Below, in pieces: positions 34,211 through 42,317 of a stretch of DNA of 64,000 nt; position 1 is the first letter of the stretch; the number at the start of each line of letters is the position of its first letter. The notes below the pieces were generated by a model. That model did not search any database. It saw only the letters and a list, made by a program, of their open reading frames with translations, and was not told the origin of the DNA. Where the stretch lies: assembly GCF_004354015.1 (NCBI RefSeq), contig NZ_SMRU01000015.1:1-64000 (forward strand), written 5' to 3'. A program made the translations under genes and the position numbers. This DNA is from Arthrobacter terricola. GTDB lineage: Bacteria > Actinomycetota > Actinomycetes > Actinomycetales > Micrococcaceae.

Positions 34211-36807
34211 GTCTCCCCGTGCCGAATCTTGACGACCGCAACTTCGCGGACCTTGTGGCGGGTGCCCGGGAAAGGATCCAGCAGATCGCCCCGGAGTGGA
34301 CGGATTTGTCCGTGCATGACCCCGGCATCACTATCCTGGAGGCCTTCGCCTACCTCACGGATACGTTGATGTACCGGCTCAATCGCGTCCCTGAGAAGCT
34401 CTACGCCGTGTACCTGAACCTGCTCGGGACCAGCCTGTACCCGCCAAGCACGGCCGAGACCATCCTCGAATTCACGCGCTCGTCCAGCGCCGGCGGCGAC
34501 AGCCAGGACATCCGCATTCCGCGCGGAACCCAGGTCAGTTGCCCGCCCGGCGTACCCGGCGCGCCCCAGCCGGTTTTCACGACGACGACGGCGGCCGTCC
34601 TGCAGGCGGGCCAGGCCAGCGTCCAGGTCGCGGCGTCCGACGTCACTTTGTACGACGCCGTTCCGATCGGCATCGGCACAGGCCGCCCGGGCCAGAGCTT
34701 TGTCATTCCTAACGCGCCGATCGTGTCCGGCGCTGGTTTATCGATCGCGATCGAAGTTCCGGCGGGCACCCAGTTAAGCAGCGGCGAGGCCGTCCTGGTG
34801 GACGGCAAACCCTTTAGGTATTGCCGGGAGGTGGAGGCGTTCGCGGACGCAAGCCCCGATGAGGTGCCGGTACGGATCGACCGGAGTGCCGGCGTCGTGA
34901 TGTTCGCCTGGTGGGACGAGGAGTCCATAGAGCGGACCGCCGTCGTTCCCGGGCCGGGCGCCGAGGTACGCGCGTGGTACCGGGGCGGCGGAGGGCTGCG
35001 CGGGAACGTCGGCGCGGGCCAATTGACCGTCATGCGCACGCCGGTTCCTGGCGTGAAAGTCAGCAATCCCGAGCCCGCAACGGGTGGCCGCGACGGCGAA
35101 TCCCTTGAGAACGCGCTACGCCGTGCACCGCAGGATTTCCAGGCCCGGGACCGGGCCGTCACGGTGCGGGACTACGAAGTGCTGGCCATGCGGCATGGAG
35201 GGGTTTTCCGGGCGCGCGCCTTCACCCGGCGGGACATTTGGGCCTTCGCGAAGCCCGGCGAAGTTGAAATAGCCTTGGTCCCTTTCGTGCCCGAGGCCGG
35301 AACGGGAGCGCCCATCCGGGCGGCGGAATTGAATGCGCAGTCCCGGGAAAGCGTCCGGATCGACGTCGAACAGTACTTGCGGCGTCGATCCACCGTGGGC
35401 GCGGAACCCGTGGTGCGCTGGGGGCTGTACAAACAGGTGTTGGTGGACGCCAGGATCGTGGTCCGGCCCGATGAGGACGCCGACGCCGTCAAGTCCAGGA
35501 TCGTGGGCCGTCTCGCCGGGGGGATCAGCCCGCTCAGCCCGGGATCGTCGAACTACGGTTCCGGCTTCGGCAAGCCCCTCCGCGTCTCCAACCTCTACCG
35601 CGCCATGGAGGAGGACGAGCCCGGCGTCCAATACGTGGACCGCGTCCGGATCGAAGTTGAGAAAGTCCCGGACACCGACGCCTTGGCCCTGGTCCAAGCG
35701 GAAGGCCAGGACAATACCTGGTTCGTCGCACAGGACGGCACCCTCTTCCGCACGACCAACGCGGGCGACGGATGGGAGGCATGCGCCGACTTCGGAACGG
35801 ACTCGTCCGGCGAGGCGGTGCGGTCCATCGCGCCTTTCCGCTCGCCGGCACCCGGTCGCTTCAGCGCCGGGCAGCATCCGGGCACGGTGGCTGTCAGCAC
35901 GGTCACCAGAAACGGCTCGCGCATCTACGTCAGCGACGATCTCGGTGAATCCTGGCGCCGTGCCGCGGAACTGGGATTCGTCGTCGCGGATTTGTGCTGG
36001 GTGGACCGCGACGACGTGCCGGTGCTGCTGCTCGCCGGCGAGCGCGGATTGTACGAGCTGCCCGTGGGCGAGGGGGCCATTCCGGTCCAAAACGTGGTGG
36101 ACGCGAGCCAACCGGACCGCGGATTCTATGCGGTGGACGCGTTCGTGGACGTGCGCGGCCGCACCGGCGTGGTGGTTGCCGCCGAAGCTTCCGCCGGCGT
36201 CTGGCTCTCCCCCGAAGCCGGCGCCGCCGGCAGCTTCAAGCAGGTCAAAGTGGCCGGCGAGGACATCCGCTGCATGAGCATCCAGTACGACGGCGGCTCG
36301 AGCTATGTCTGGCTCGGACGGTCCGTGCCCGAAGGCACCGGGACGGGCTGCTTGCGCCTGAAGATCGACGAGCTCTCCCGCACCACGTTCGACGCCGCGC
36401 TCATGAACTCCTGGGAACAGTTCGGCAGCGGCTGGACGGGTGGAAGCTGCTGGGGCGTCCACGTGGTGGGAAACACCGCCTACGCCGCGACGCAAAGTGG
36501 CGGCGTGTTGCGCCTGGACCTTGGCCAGGCGTCCGCGCAATGGAGTGTCCCGGACGTGAATTGCGGGCTGCCGCTGCGTGACCGGACGCGCTTCGAACCG
36601 GTCCGCGCGGTTTCGGGCGTAGTGCGCGACGACGGCACGCGGCTCGTGCTCGCGGCCGGGCCCAAGGGGGTCTACCGGAGCATGGACAACACGGTTTCCT
36701 GGGCGAGTTGTTCGCGTCGGACCGTGGACGACGTGGTGACGCTCCCGGATACTTGGCTGTTTTGCTCGGGAGAACATCGCATCGAGGTGGTGCACGGCAA
36801 TGGCTGA
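34207..36807 (+). CDS. Baseplate J protein fused to a beta-propeller-like domain
   Basis: 866 residues from a GTG start that overlaps the gp25 gene by four bases. Residues 1-480 are baseplate J-like (Pvc11-like): FADLVAGARERIQQIAPEWTDLSV, HDPGITILEAFAYLTDTLMYR, and FQARDRAVTVRDYEVLAMRHGGVFRARAF. The remaining about 380 residues are unrelated: repeated blades such as DGTLFRTTNAGDGWEAC, SRIYVSDDLGESWRRAAELG and PKGVYRSMDNTVSW resemble BNR/sialidase-type propeller repeats with Asp-box-like motifs. Such a fusion at the baseplate rim could bind a cell-surface or wall glycan. This extension is a notable feature; its function is inferred from repeat pattern only. Confidence 0.85.
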   Translation: MSLPVPNLDDRNFADLVAGARERIQQIAPEWTDLSVHDPGITILEAFAYLTDTLMYRLNRVPEKLYAVYLNLLGTSLYPPSTAETILEFTRSSSAGGDSQDIRIPRGTQVSCPPGVPGAPQPVFTTTTAAVLQAGQASVQVAASDVTLYDAVPIGIGTGRPGQSFVIPNAPIVSGAGLSIAIEVPAGTQLSSGEAVLVDGKPFRYCREVEAFADASPDEVPVRIDRSAGVVMFAWWDEESIERTAVVPGPGAEVRAWYRGGGGLRGNVGAGQLTVMRTPVPGVKVSNPEPATGGRDGESLENALRRAPQDFQARDRAVTVRDYEVLAMRHGGVFRARAFTRRDIWAFAKPGEVEIALVPFVPEAGTGAPIRAAELNAQSRESVRIDVEQYLRRRSTVGAEPVVRWGLYKQVLVDARIVVRPDEDADAVKSRIVGRLAGGISPLSPGSSNYGSGFGKPLRVSNLYRAMEEDEPGVQYVDRVRIEVEKVPDTDALALVQAEGQDNTWFVAQDGTLFRTTNAGDGWEACADFGTDSSGEAVRSIAPFRSPAPGRFSAGQHPGTVAVSTVTRNGSRIYVSDDLGESWRRAAELGFVVADLCWVDRDDVPVLLLAGERGLYELPVGEGAIPVQNVVDASQPDRGFYAVDAFVDVRGRTGVVVAAEASAGVWLSPEAGAAGSFKQVKVAGEDIRCMSIQYDGGSSYVWLGRSVPEGTGTGCLRLKIDELSRTTFDAALMNSWEQFGSGWTGGSCWGVHVVGNTAYAATQSGGVLRLDLGQASAQWSVPDVNCGLPLRDRTRFEPVRAVSGVVRDDGTRLVLAAGPKGVYRSMDNTVSWASCSRRTVDDVVTLPDTWLFCSGEHRIEVVHGNG

Positions 36808-37330
36808 TTCCGGGCCGCTCAGTGCTCCCATCCTCAAGGTCTTGCCCGAGATTTACCAAGTTGCGGCCGAAACAAGCCTCCCGCTCCAGGCCCTGCTTGC
36901 TGTGGCGGAGGACATGCATCGTCCCGTCCGGGAAGTCTTGGACCGCATCCATACCGTTCCGGATCCGGGCCGCGCGCCGTCGTCGTTCATCCCGTTCCTG
37001 TCCCGCTGGGTGGACCTTGACTGGCTGACCCTGCCAAACCCCGAGTCCGTGGGCTCGGCCGCAGCCGGCGTCCCGGTTGCCCGCCAGCGCGACCTGATCG
37101 CGTGTGCGGCCACTCTCTCTGCCCGCCGCGGCACCGTGGACGGCCTCACCCGTTTCCTCCACCTCGCCACCGGAGTCCCAGGGTTCACGATCGAGTCGGT
37201 CCCCGGCGAGTTCCACATCAAAGTGGTGGTGCCGTCCGCCGCGGCAGGGCAGCTCGAACTGGTCCGGCGGATCGTCAAGGGCATCAAACCAGCACACGTG
37301 ACGGACGAGATCGAGGTGGCGGGCGCGTGA
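36800..37330 (+). CDS. Tail protein I-like (Pvc12-like) baseplate protein
   Basis: 176 residues. LSAPILKVLPEIYQ, LLAVAEDMHRPVREVLDRI, RWVDLDWLTLPNP and TLSARRGTVDGLTRFLHLATGV are the usual blocks of phage tail protein I/P2 gpI family members in eCIS. It completes the baseplate with the J protein. Start overlaps the J gene by eight bases. Confidence 0.9.
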   Translation: MADSGPLSAPILKVLPEIYQVAAETSLPLQALLAVAEDMHRPVREVLDRIHTVPDPGRAPSSFIPFLSRWVDLDWLTLPNPESVGSAAAGVPVARQRDLIACAATLSARRGTVDGLTRFLHLATGVPGFTIESVPGEFHIKVVVPSAAAGQLELVRRIVKGIKPAHVTDEIEVAGA

Positions 37331-37791
37331 ACCGGAAGCCCCTCATCACGGTGGTGGCATGCGGCATCATTGCCGCCCTGGTACTGGTCTTCGGCGTCAG
37401 TTGCGGCGGCGGGAACAACAACGCGGCGGCGGGCTGGCAATCGGCGTTCTCGCAGGTCGCCAAGGGAGGAAGCCTCACTGCGTCGGACCTCGTGGTCCCG
37501 GGCGGGCAATGCTCGGCGTCCGGCGCGCAATTACTGGTGGCGGGAAGCTGCGTTTTCGATGTGAAGACGTTCGGTGGCCTGTTCAATCTCGGAAACCCCA
37601 CCAAGCGTGCCCGGCTCGCTCCCCAGCAGGCGGTGACCGTCACCGTCGTCGTGGAGGGGAGCCGGATCGAGCAAGACGTCGCCGGCGGAGATACCGTCAG
37701 CCTGACCTTCGGCACGTCCGGTGGGCAGCTGGGCATCGCGTGCCGCGTCGTGGGCCCGTGCTCGCTCGCGCTCCTGGACGCAGGAGGATGA
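37327..37791 (+). CDS. Lipoprotein-like or membrane-anchored small protein
   Basis: 154 residues from a GTG overlapping the tail-I stop. The N-terminus has a hydrophobic helix (LITVVACGIIAALVLVFG) ending VSCGGG, which may be a lipobox (Cys26) though the -3 position is atypical. The rest is a small beta-rich domain with cysteines (GQCSASG, GSCVFDV, IACRVVGPCSL) that may form disulfides outside the membrane. No family recognised. Its location inside the injection-system operon suggests that part of the machine, or a docking protein, is in the cell envelope. Confidence 0.65.
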   Translation: MNRKPLITVVACGIIAALVLVFGVSCGGGNNNAAAGWQSAFSQVAKGGSLTASDLVVPGGQCSASGAQLLVAGSCVFDVKTFGGLFNLGNPTKRARLAPQQAVTVTVVVEGSRIEQDVAGGDTVSLTFGTSGGQLGIACRVVGPCSLALLDAGG

Positions 37792-37792
37792 C

Positions 37793-37888
37793 ATGGATTT
37801 GATCCCGTTCCGCAAGGACCCGCACCCCAAGGACCCGTTCCGCAAGGACCCATTCCCCACGAACCCACGAAAGGCGGCTGTTGCATGA
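37793..37888 (+). CDS. 31-residue microprotein
   Basis: Start ATG at 37793, stop at 37886-37888. AGGAGG at 37782-37787 is at ideal spacing, and its stop overlaps the ATG of the PASTA gene by four bases (ATGA), the coupling used across this operon. The peptide is built from repeated FRKDP/PKDP motifs; the 18 bases encoding PFRKDP recur at a 30-base period (37804-37821, 37834-37851). Very basic/acidic and proline-rich, no fold predicted. It could be a real small protein or a translational coupler for the PASTA gene. Confidence 0.5.
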   Translation: MDLIPFRKDPHPKDPFRKDPFPTNPRKAAVA

Positions 37889-38829
37889 GCACCATCACCA
37901 TGACGCTGAGTTCTCCAACTGTGGAACTCAAAGACGGCAAGGGCTCCCTTACGGCCTCCGTCACCAATGGAGCGCCGGGCCCCGAACGGGTGGTGCTCGG
38001 GGCTTTTCCGGGCACGGGCTCAGCGGGTACGGGCTCCGCCGCGACCCCGACGTTCACGACGGTTCCGAATCCGCTGCGGACCCTTGCCGCCGGGGCTACT
38101 GAGCAGTACCTCGTCAATTTCGACACCACCGGCGCGGCTCCCGGCTCATATCCCGTGAAGCTCATCGCCTACTCCGCCGACGATGCCCCCGAGGACTACG
38201 CCGACCAAGCACACGTAGTCACGCTGACCGTCGCCCAACCCGCAGAATCGCCCAAGCCGAAGCCCGGGTTCCCTTGGTTATGGGTGGTCGTCGGCGGCGT
38301 GGTGCTGTTGGCCGCGATCGGCGGGGTGGTCTGGTTCTTGCTGAAGGATGTCACGGTGCCGGACGTCGTCGGGAAGTCCCAAACGGATGCCGTGCAGATC
38401 CTCAAGGACGCGGGCTTTTCCTCTACCACCACGGAAACGGAAAGCTCGGCGACTGAAGGGTCCGTAGTCACCCAGAACCCGGAAGCCAACAAGGCCGCGG
38501 GGCGGGGCTCGAACGTCAACCTCGAGATAGCGACGCCCGTCAAAGCGGTGGTTCCGGCTGTGCTGGGGATGCGCATCGAAGACGCGAGGACCGCATTCCA
38601 GGGCGCGAAGATCCAACTGGACTTCACCCAGGGCTCGGCCTGCACCGCTTCACCGCCCGGTTTCATCCAAAGCTGCGTGGTGACCGGCGTGAACCCGGAT
38701 GTCGGCAGTAAGGTCAACATCAACGCTTTGGTCCTGGTCCGGACGGAACTGCGGTCCAGAATCATCATCGAACCCAACCCGATCAACATCTGCAAGACCA
38801 ATCCGCAGATTTGCGCGATCAAGCAATAG
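37885..38829 (+). CDS. Single-pass membrane protein with PASTA-like domains
   Basis: 314 residues. Residues 1-125 form a beta-sandwich-like domain (TVELKDGKGSLTASVTNGAP), followed by one membrane helix at about 129-153 (LWVVVGGVVLLAAIGGVVWFLL). After it come two PASTA-like repeats: VPDVVGKSQTDAVQILKDAGF (about 157-215) and VPAVLGMRIEDARTAFQGAKI (about 222-290), then a short tail with cysteines (INICKTNPQICAIK). PASTA domains bind uncrosslinked peptidoglycan or muropeptides. No kinase domain is present. The topology would put PASTA outside and the N-terminal domain in the cytoplasm. Last gene of the operon; it could tether the contractile particle to the membrane and wall. Confidence 0.8.
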   Translation: MSTITMTLSSPTVELKDGKGSLTASVTNGAPGPERVVLGAFPGTGSAGTGSAATPTFTTVPNPLRTLAAGATEQYLVNFDTTGAAPGSYPVKLIAYSADDAPEDYADQAHVVTLTVAQPAESPKPKPGFPWLWVVVGGVVLLAAIGGVVWFLLKDVTVPDVVGKSQTDAVQILKDAGFSSTTTETESSATEGSVVTQNPEANKAAGRGSNVNLEIATPVKAVVPAVLGMRIEDARTAFQGAKIQLDFTQGSACTASPPGFIQSCVVTGVNPDVGSKVNINALVLVRTELRSRIIIEPNPINICKTNPQICAIKQ

Positions 38830-38871
38830 GTGTTGGTGCCAAAAAAGCCACGGCTCATGAAAAGATCAACC

Positions 38872-40113
38872 ATGCGTCCGATGCAGCACTCCAGCAAACT
38901 ACAGAACGTCCGCTACGAACTCCGTGGCCCCATCCTCCAGGCAGCCAAGACCATGGAGGCCGAAGGGCACCGGATCCTCAAGATGAACCTCGGGGACACC
39001 GCGCCGTTCGGACTGGAGGCACCCGAGTCAGTGGTGGTGGACATGATCCACCACCTTCGCGGCGCCCAAGGGTACAGCGACTCCAAAGGCATCTTCACTG
39101 CACGGACCGCGATTTCGCAGTACTACCAGACCCAAAACCTGATGAATATCGGCGTCGAGGACATCTTCATCGGCAACGGTGTGAGCGAACTGATTTCCAT
39201 GACGCTGCAGGCGTTCCTCGAAAACGGCGACGAAGTCCTCATCCCGGCCCCGGACTATCCGCTGTGGACGGCCACCGTGACCCTCACGGGAGGCAAGCCG
39301 GTGCACTACCTCTGCGACGAGAACCAGAATTGGTGGCCGGACATGGCCGATGTCGAAGCCAAAATCACCAAGCGCACCAAGGCGATCGTCATCATCAACC
39401 CGAACAACCCCACGGGCGCGGTGTACCCCCGCTACATCCTGGAGCAGTTCGCCTACTTGGCCCGGAAGCACAACCTCGTCCTGTTCTCGGACGAGATCTA
39501 CGAGAAAATCCGCTACGAGGACGCCAAGCACATCCACACGGCATCGGTCGCGGACGATGTTTGCGTCCTGACATTCAGCGGACTCTCCAAGGCCTACCGC
39601 ATGCCCGGATACCGCGCCGGCTGGGTTGCCGTGACCGGCCCGCACGCTGCCACCGCCGAGTACCGCGAAGCGCTGGAACTGCTGGCTTCCCTCCGGCTTT
39701 GCTCCAACGTTCCGGCCCAGCACGCCATCCAGACGTGCCTCGGCGGGTACCAAAGCATCGAGGAACTCATCAGGCCCGGAGGCAGGCTCCGGGAACAACG
39801 TGACCTCGCTTGGAAGCTCCTCACCGCAATACCGGGCGTGAGCTGTGTTCCGGCTGCCGGGGCCATGTATTTGTTCCCCCGCCTGGATCCGGAGATCTAT
39901 CCGATCACGAGCGATGAGAAGTTCGTGCTCGACCTTCTGCAGGACCAGAAGATCCTGGTGTCCCACGGCACGGCGTTCAATTGGCCCACCCCGGACCACT
40001 TCCGGTTCGTCATCCTGCCTTCGGTCCGTGACATCGAAGAAGCCGTGCGCAGGATCGCGACCTTCCTCGCCACGTACCGGACCCGGACGCCGGACCCGGT
40101 AGCCGCGGGCTAG
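38872..40113 (+). CDS. alaT: Alanine-type aminotransferase (AlaT-like)
   Basis: 413-residue class I/II PLP aminotransferase. SSKLQNVRYELRGPI and NLGDTAPFGLEAPE are typical of AlaT-like enzymes. Cofactor-binding motifs include IGNGVSELISM, NPNNPTGAVYP, FSDEIYEKIRY and TFSGLSKAYRMPGYRAGW, the last holding the PLP lysine (SKAYR). It interconverts pyruvate and alanine, probably with glutamate as donor. The start is chosen at ATG 38872; in-frame ATGs at 38857 and 38881 are also possible. It is only 3 bases from the convergent membrane protein gene. Confidence 0.9.
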   Translation: MRPMQHSSKLQNVRYELRGPILQAAKTMEAEGHRILKMNLGDTAPFGLEAPESVVVDMIHHLRGAQGYSDSKGIFTARTAISQYYQTQNLMNIGVEDIFIGNGVSELISMTLQAFLENGDEVLIPAPDYPLWTATVTLTGGKPVHYLCDENQNWWPDMADVEAKITKRTKAIVIINPNNPTGAVYPRYILEQFAYLARKHNLVLFSDEIYEKIRYEDAKHIHTASVADDVCVLTFSGLSKAYRMPGYRAGWVAVTGPHAATAEYREALELLASLRLCSNVPAQHAIQTCLGGYQSIEELIRPGGRLREQRDLAWKLLTAIPGVSCVPAAGAMYLFPRLDPEIYPITSDEKFVLDLLQDQKILVSHGTAFNWPTPDHFRFVILPSVRDIEEAVRRIATFLATYRTRTPDPVAAG

Positions 40114-40116
40114 CTT

Positions 40117-40959
40117 TCAGTCGCTTGCCGAGCCGCTGACGCGCAGGGCGTTGACGATGGCGGGAATGGAGCCGATGAGCATAACGAGCGCCCATATCAG
40201 GGCGACAACCACGGTGATGAGCGCCCAAAACTGGTCCCCGATGGACACCAGCGGACCCGGGAGGAATCCGTGGATCAGGCCCAGGACAATCTGCAGGACC
40301 ACCGAGACGAGCAGCAAGACGACGAGTCCGGTGACCTTCAGGAACTTGGGCTGGCTCAGGACCAGCAGCACGGCGAAGACAATCTTCAGCAGTAGCAATA
40401 GCCCAAGGACGGCGGCCGCCTGGCTCGTGGGAAAGCTCCCCCACAACGCCAAATAAGCAAGCGTCCCGAACGGCGCAGCCACGAACAGGCCGAACATCAG
40501 GAAGAGCTTCGCCAACGCCAGGAGTGCCGTGAAGAACGCGCCCACCACCCACAGGAACGTGACAATCAATGTCACGAGTCCCTGGACCCTGCCATAGATC
40601 CGGAGTTCCATGATGAGGCTGAGTCCCAGCATCACCACGGTGAACAGAAGCAGGCCATCCACGAACGCGAGGAACCCGATTCCCGCTCCGGGCGGCGCGG
40701 ACGAGGCTCGCTGCGTCTTCACGAAGACATCGACCGGAACGCCAAGCTTGTTCGCGTCGGCGGCGGAAACGGGGTCGACGGCGGTCCCTCCCAAAAGAAT
40801 GGACAGGCCGATTTCTGCCAACACCGCCACGGCGAACACGATCACGGCGGCGAGGAAGAACGGCCGGCGGAGGGCATCCGGGGATGGTCCGCCACGCAGC
40901 TCGCCGAGGCCCGATCCGCGCCCCAGCTGCGACCCCCGACCCCACCACGCTGCGGCCAT
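40117..40959 (-). CDS. Polytopic membrane protein of unknown function
   Basis: 280 residues (start ATG 40959; a longer frame to 40980 is open). About six hydrophobic helices: FFLAAVIVFAVAVLAEIGLS, FLAFVDGLLLFTVVMLGLSL, LVTLIVTFLWVVGAFFTALLA, VLGLLLLLKIVFAVLLVLS, VTGLVVLLLVSVVLQIVLG and ALITVVVALIWALVMLIG. A soluble loop after helix 1 (TAVDPVSAADANKLGVPVDV) is extracytoplasmic. No domain recognised. Similar proteins are common in Arthrobacter-like genomes. Confidence 0.65.
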   Translation of the reverse strand: MAAAWWGRGSQLGRGSGLGELRGGPSPDALRRPFFLAAVIVFAVAVLAEIGLSILLGGTAVDPVSAADANKLGVPVDVFVKTQRASSAPPGAGIGFLAFVDGLLLFTVVMLGLSLIMELRIYGRVQGLVTLIVTFLWVVGAFFTALLALAKLFLMFGLFVAAPFGTLAYLALWGSFPTSQAAAVLGLLLLLKIVFAVLLVLSQPKFLKVTGLVVLLLVSVVLQIVLGLIHGFLPGPLVSIGDQFWALITVVVALIWALVMLIGSIPAIVNALRVSGSASD

Positions 40960-41039
40960 GGCTCCATTGTGGCAGTTCACGGCCTGAAAACAATGTCCCG
41001 TTGCGACCGCTTTCCACTCCTTGGGGGTAGCGTTTCCCT

Positions 41040-41855
41040 ATGAACGAGCAGAAGCCTGAAGACGTTTACACACACGGCCACCACGAGTCCGTAGTACGCG
41101 CCCACGCCTCGCGGACGGCCGAGAATTCTGCGGCGTTCGTCATCCCGCACCTCACCTCCGGGACGTCAGTGCTCGACGTCGGATGCGGACCCGGGAGCAT
41201 CACGTGCGACTTCGCGGAACTGGTGGCTCCAGCAAAGGTCATCGGACTCGACCGTTCGGCCGAGATCGTGGCCCAGGCATCTGAACTGGCGTCCGAGCGC
41301 GGCGTGGAAAACGTGGAATTCGCGACCGGCAACATCTACGACCTTGATTTCGAAGACGAAACCTTCGACCTCGTCCACGCGCATCAGGTCCTGCAGCATC
41401 TGACCGACCCCGTGGCAGCCTTGCGCGAGATGCGCCGCGTCGCCAAACCGGGCGCGATCGTCGCGGTGCGCGACGCCGACTTCCATGGCATGAGCTGGTA
41501 TCCGGAAGTCCGCGAGCTCGACGACTGGATGGAGCTTTACCAGAAGATTGCGCGCCGGAACGGTGCGGAGCCCGACGCCGGGCGGCGGCTTGTGTCGTGG
41601 GCGCAAAAGGCGGGCTTCACCGACGTCGCGCCCTCCAGCAGCAACTGGCTCTACGCGACCGCCCAGCAGCGACGCTGGCAGTCGCGTGTCTGGAGCGAGC
41701 GCGTCCTGCATTCGGCGTTTGCCGAACAAGCGCTCGAATACGGGCTCGCGAACGAGGCGGACCTGGCGCGGATCGCCGCCGGCTGGCACCGCTGGGGGTC
41801 CACGGACGACGGTTTCTTCCTGATCCCGAACGGCGAGGTCATCGCGCGGGCATAA
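41040..41855 (+). CDS. Class I SAM-dependent methyltransferase
   Basis: 271 residues, UbiE/Methyltransf_11 type. The SAM-binding motif VLDVGCGPGSITCDFAE is at about residues 42-58, followed by VIGLDRSAEIVAQA (motif II acidic residue) and FDLVHAHQVLQHLTDPVAALREM. The C-terminal third (YATAQQRRWQSRVWSERVLHS) is variable and may set specificity. Substrate unknown. Solitary gene. Confidence 0.9.
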   Translation: MNEQKPEDVYTHGHHESVVRAHASRTAENSAAFVIPHLTSGTSVLDVGCGPGSITCDFAELVAPAKVIGLDRSAEIVAQASELASERGVENVEFATGNIYDLDFEDETFDLVHAHQVLQHLTDPVAALREMRRVAKPGAIVAVRDADFHGMSWYPEVRELDDWMELYQKIARRNGAEPDAGRRLVSWAQKAGFTDVAPSSSNWLYATAQQRRWQSRVWSERVLHSAFAEQALEYGLANEADLARIAAGWHRWGSTDDGFFLIPNGEVIARA

Positions 41856-41954
41856 AGTCGACGTCGTAAGCGCAACGCATGTCGAAATCCCGCGCGCAGT
41901 TCCGACCCCCACGTGAAAGCACCCAAACAGGGCGCCCTTCAGAAGGAGTTTGAG

Positions 41955-42314
41955 ATGAAATACATGATCATGATGTTCGGTTCCGCCGAGGGAATGATGG
42001 AAACCGCGGACCCCGAATGGATCAGGGAAATGATCGGCTTCATGATCCAGATCGACAAGGACCTCAGCGACTCCGGCGAGATGGTCTTCAACGCGGGATT
42101 GGCCGACCCCGGCACTGCCAAGTTGGTGAAGCAAACGGGCAACGGGGTCATCACCACCGACGGACCTTTCGCCGAAGCCAAGGAATCCCTGATCGGATAC
42201 TGGGTGGTGGACGTGGCAAGCGAGGAACGGGCCGTCGAGATCTGTTCCAGCATTGTGAAGTACGCGCCGGTGGTTGAGCTCCGCCGCGTCCAGGATGCGC
42301 CTCCGGAGGTCTAG
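41955..42314 (+). CDS. YCII-related (DGPF) protein
   Basis: 119-residue small protein with KYMIMMFGSAEGM at the N-terminus and TTDGPFAEAKESLIGYWVVDV, the DGPF motif of the YCII family. AAGGAG lies seven bases before the ATG. Such genes are very often followed, as here, by a large SigJ/DUF6596-type sigma factor, and the two are thought to work together. Stop to TTG start of the sigma gene is three bases. Confidence 0.92.
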   Translation: MKYMIMMFGSAEGMMETADPEWIREMIGFMIQIDKDLSDSGEMVFNAGLADPGTAKLVKQTGNGVITTDGPFAEAKESLIGYWVVDVASEERAVEICSSIVKYAPVVELRRVQDAPPEV

Positions 42315-42317
42315 CGT

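Noticed and set aside
35116..36837. 573-codon antisense frame in the baseplate J gene
   Set aside because: The sense strand encodes baseplate J and a continuous propeller-like extension; the antisense protein is His/Arg/Gly-rich without family signs.
27654..38829. Prophage or type VI secretion locus
   Set aside because: No portal, terminase, capsid, integrase or lysis gene, and no TssJLM or ClpV, so it fits eCIS better than either.
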